A stretch of 14,521 bases of DNA from JAKEGN01 sp964465665 (GTDB taxonomy: Bacteria; Pseudomonadota; Gammaproteobacteria; Steroidobacterales; Woeseiaceae): assembly GCA_964465665.1 (NCBI GenBank), contig CAYXKM010000333.1:1-14521 (forward strand), in the 5' to 3' direction. Shown here one piece after another: positions 14,108-14,521 of this stretch. Numbering within the stretch: position 1 is the stretch's first letter; the number at the start of each line of letters is the position of its first letter. A model generated the notes under the pieces. It did not search any database. It was not told where the DNA came from and saw nothing but the letters and a program-made list of their open reading frames with translations. A program made the position numbers and the translations under genes.

Positions 14108-14521
14108 TCAGAGAGCGGGTTGGCAGGATGCGGATTCAGCCTCGGTCGCCCTCAGTATTTCGAGGTATGGCGATCCGTCGGCTTGCAACGCCAGCGCATT
14201 GCCGATGATTTCTCTGGCTTCGTCACAATGGCCGCGAGCGAGCAACACCGATGCCAGGTTGTTCATAGCGACAGGATCTTGCGGCTCGAACTTGAGCAGC
14301 CGGCGGTAGGCAAGCTCCGCGGCATCGAGATCGCCCTTGGCAAAATGAATGTTGCCGATGCCAAGCATGGCCGCTGACTCATCCGGCCATCGTGCCGCCG
14401 CAGCGATGTACGCAGACATTGCGAGATCGTACTGACCCGCCGACTCGGCTGCCGCCACTGCACTGAGGTAGCGTCGCGGATCAACTCCCGCGGGAATGTC
14501 ACCGGCGCGCAGCAGCACGAT
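14108..14521 (-). CDS. C-terminal TPR part of a probable PA2778-type cysteine peptidase (N-terminus beyond right edge)
   Basis: The frame is open to the window edge, so this is the C-terminal 137 residues of a larger protein. The GTG at 14518 is internal: it reads IVLLRAGDIPAG, preceded by an Ile codon at 14519-14521. The fragment has about three tetratricopeptide helical pairs: YLSAVAAAESAGQYDLAMSA, then MLGIGNIHFAKGDLDAAELA, then MNNLASVLLARGHCDEAREI. The phrase around LLRAGDIP followed by YLSAVAAAE resembles the join between the C39-like peptidase domain and the TPR tail of PA2778-family proteins, but the peptidase part is not visible here. The gene converges on the M28 gene with seven bases between the stops and no visible terminator. 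Confidence 0.75.
   Translation of the reverse strand: MVLLRAGDIPAGVDPRRYLSAVAAAESAGQYDLAMSAYIAAAARWPDESAAMLGIGNIHFAKGDLDAAELAYRRLLKFEPQDPVAMNNLASVLLARGHCDEAREIIGNALALQADGSPYLEILRATEAESASCQPAL

Noticed and set aside
14263..14518. Start of a complete small TPR protein at the GTG at 14518.
   Set aside because: The frame continues to the window edge (Ile codon before the Val) and the fragment reads as the C-terminal tail of a larger protein.

Overview
The window looks like chromosomal DNA from a GC-rich Gammaproteobacterium, perhaps a marine heterotroph of the Woeseia/Steroidobacter type. This rests only on base composition (about 60% GC by eye), gene style and protein resemblance, so the taxonomy is tentative. 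It is almost entirely coding. There are 14 protein genes, two of them cut by the window edges. I saw no rRNA, tRNA, CRISPR array or complete insertion sequence, and no gap between genes exceeds about 160 bases.

Region A (1-5772, all minus strand) is a compact run. In order of transcription it holds an exported metallo-beta-lactamase-fold hydrolase, an MFS transporter, a class III PLP aminotransferase, a beta-keto acid cleavage enzyme (BKACE/DUF849), a spermidine/spermine-acetyltransferase-like GNAT, and the N-terminal 207 residues of an acetylpolyamine-amidohydrolase/histone-deacetylase-family deacetylase that runs off the left edge. The last two overlap by an ATGA. Acetylate, transaminate, cleave the keto acid and deacetylate is the enzyme set of the classical aerobic beta-lysine route: N6-acetyl-beta-lysine, 3-keto-6-acetamidohexanoate, 4-acetamidobutyrate, then GABA. 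I propose this as the main hypothesis. Acetylpolyamine use is the main alternative.

Region B (5928-7557) holds a plus-strand seven-helix membrane protein, a convergent second GNAT, and a minus-strand lipoprotein cytochrome c. A near-perfect palindrome with 23-base arms sits only six bases upstream of the GNAT start, where its ribosome binding site should be.

Region C (7672-14100) holds a gamma-glutamyltransferase on the minus strand. Divergent from it is a plus-strand run: a NhaC-type Na+/H+ antiporter, a Rid-family protein with a twin-arginine signal, a PQQ-dependent sugar dehydrogenase-like lipoprotein, and an exported M28 peptidase. Except for the antiporter, these products look exported. 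They suggest periplasmic processing of peptides, gamma-glutamyl compounds and sugars, though a shared pathway is not proven. The window ends in the C-terminal TPR part of a probable PA2778-type cysteine peptidase (minus strand, cut by the right edge).

Several starts were moved from the longest open frame on the basis of ribosome binding sites and signal peptides: the first GNAT (1097), the cytochrome (7557), Ggt (GTG at 9384), NhaC (9532), the Rid protein (11037) and the dehydrogenase (GTG at 11602).
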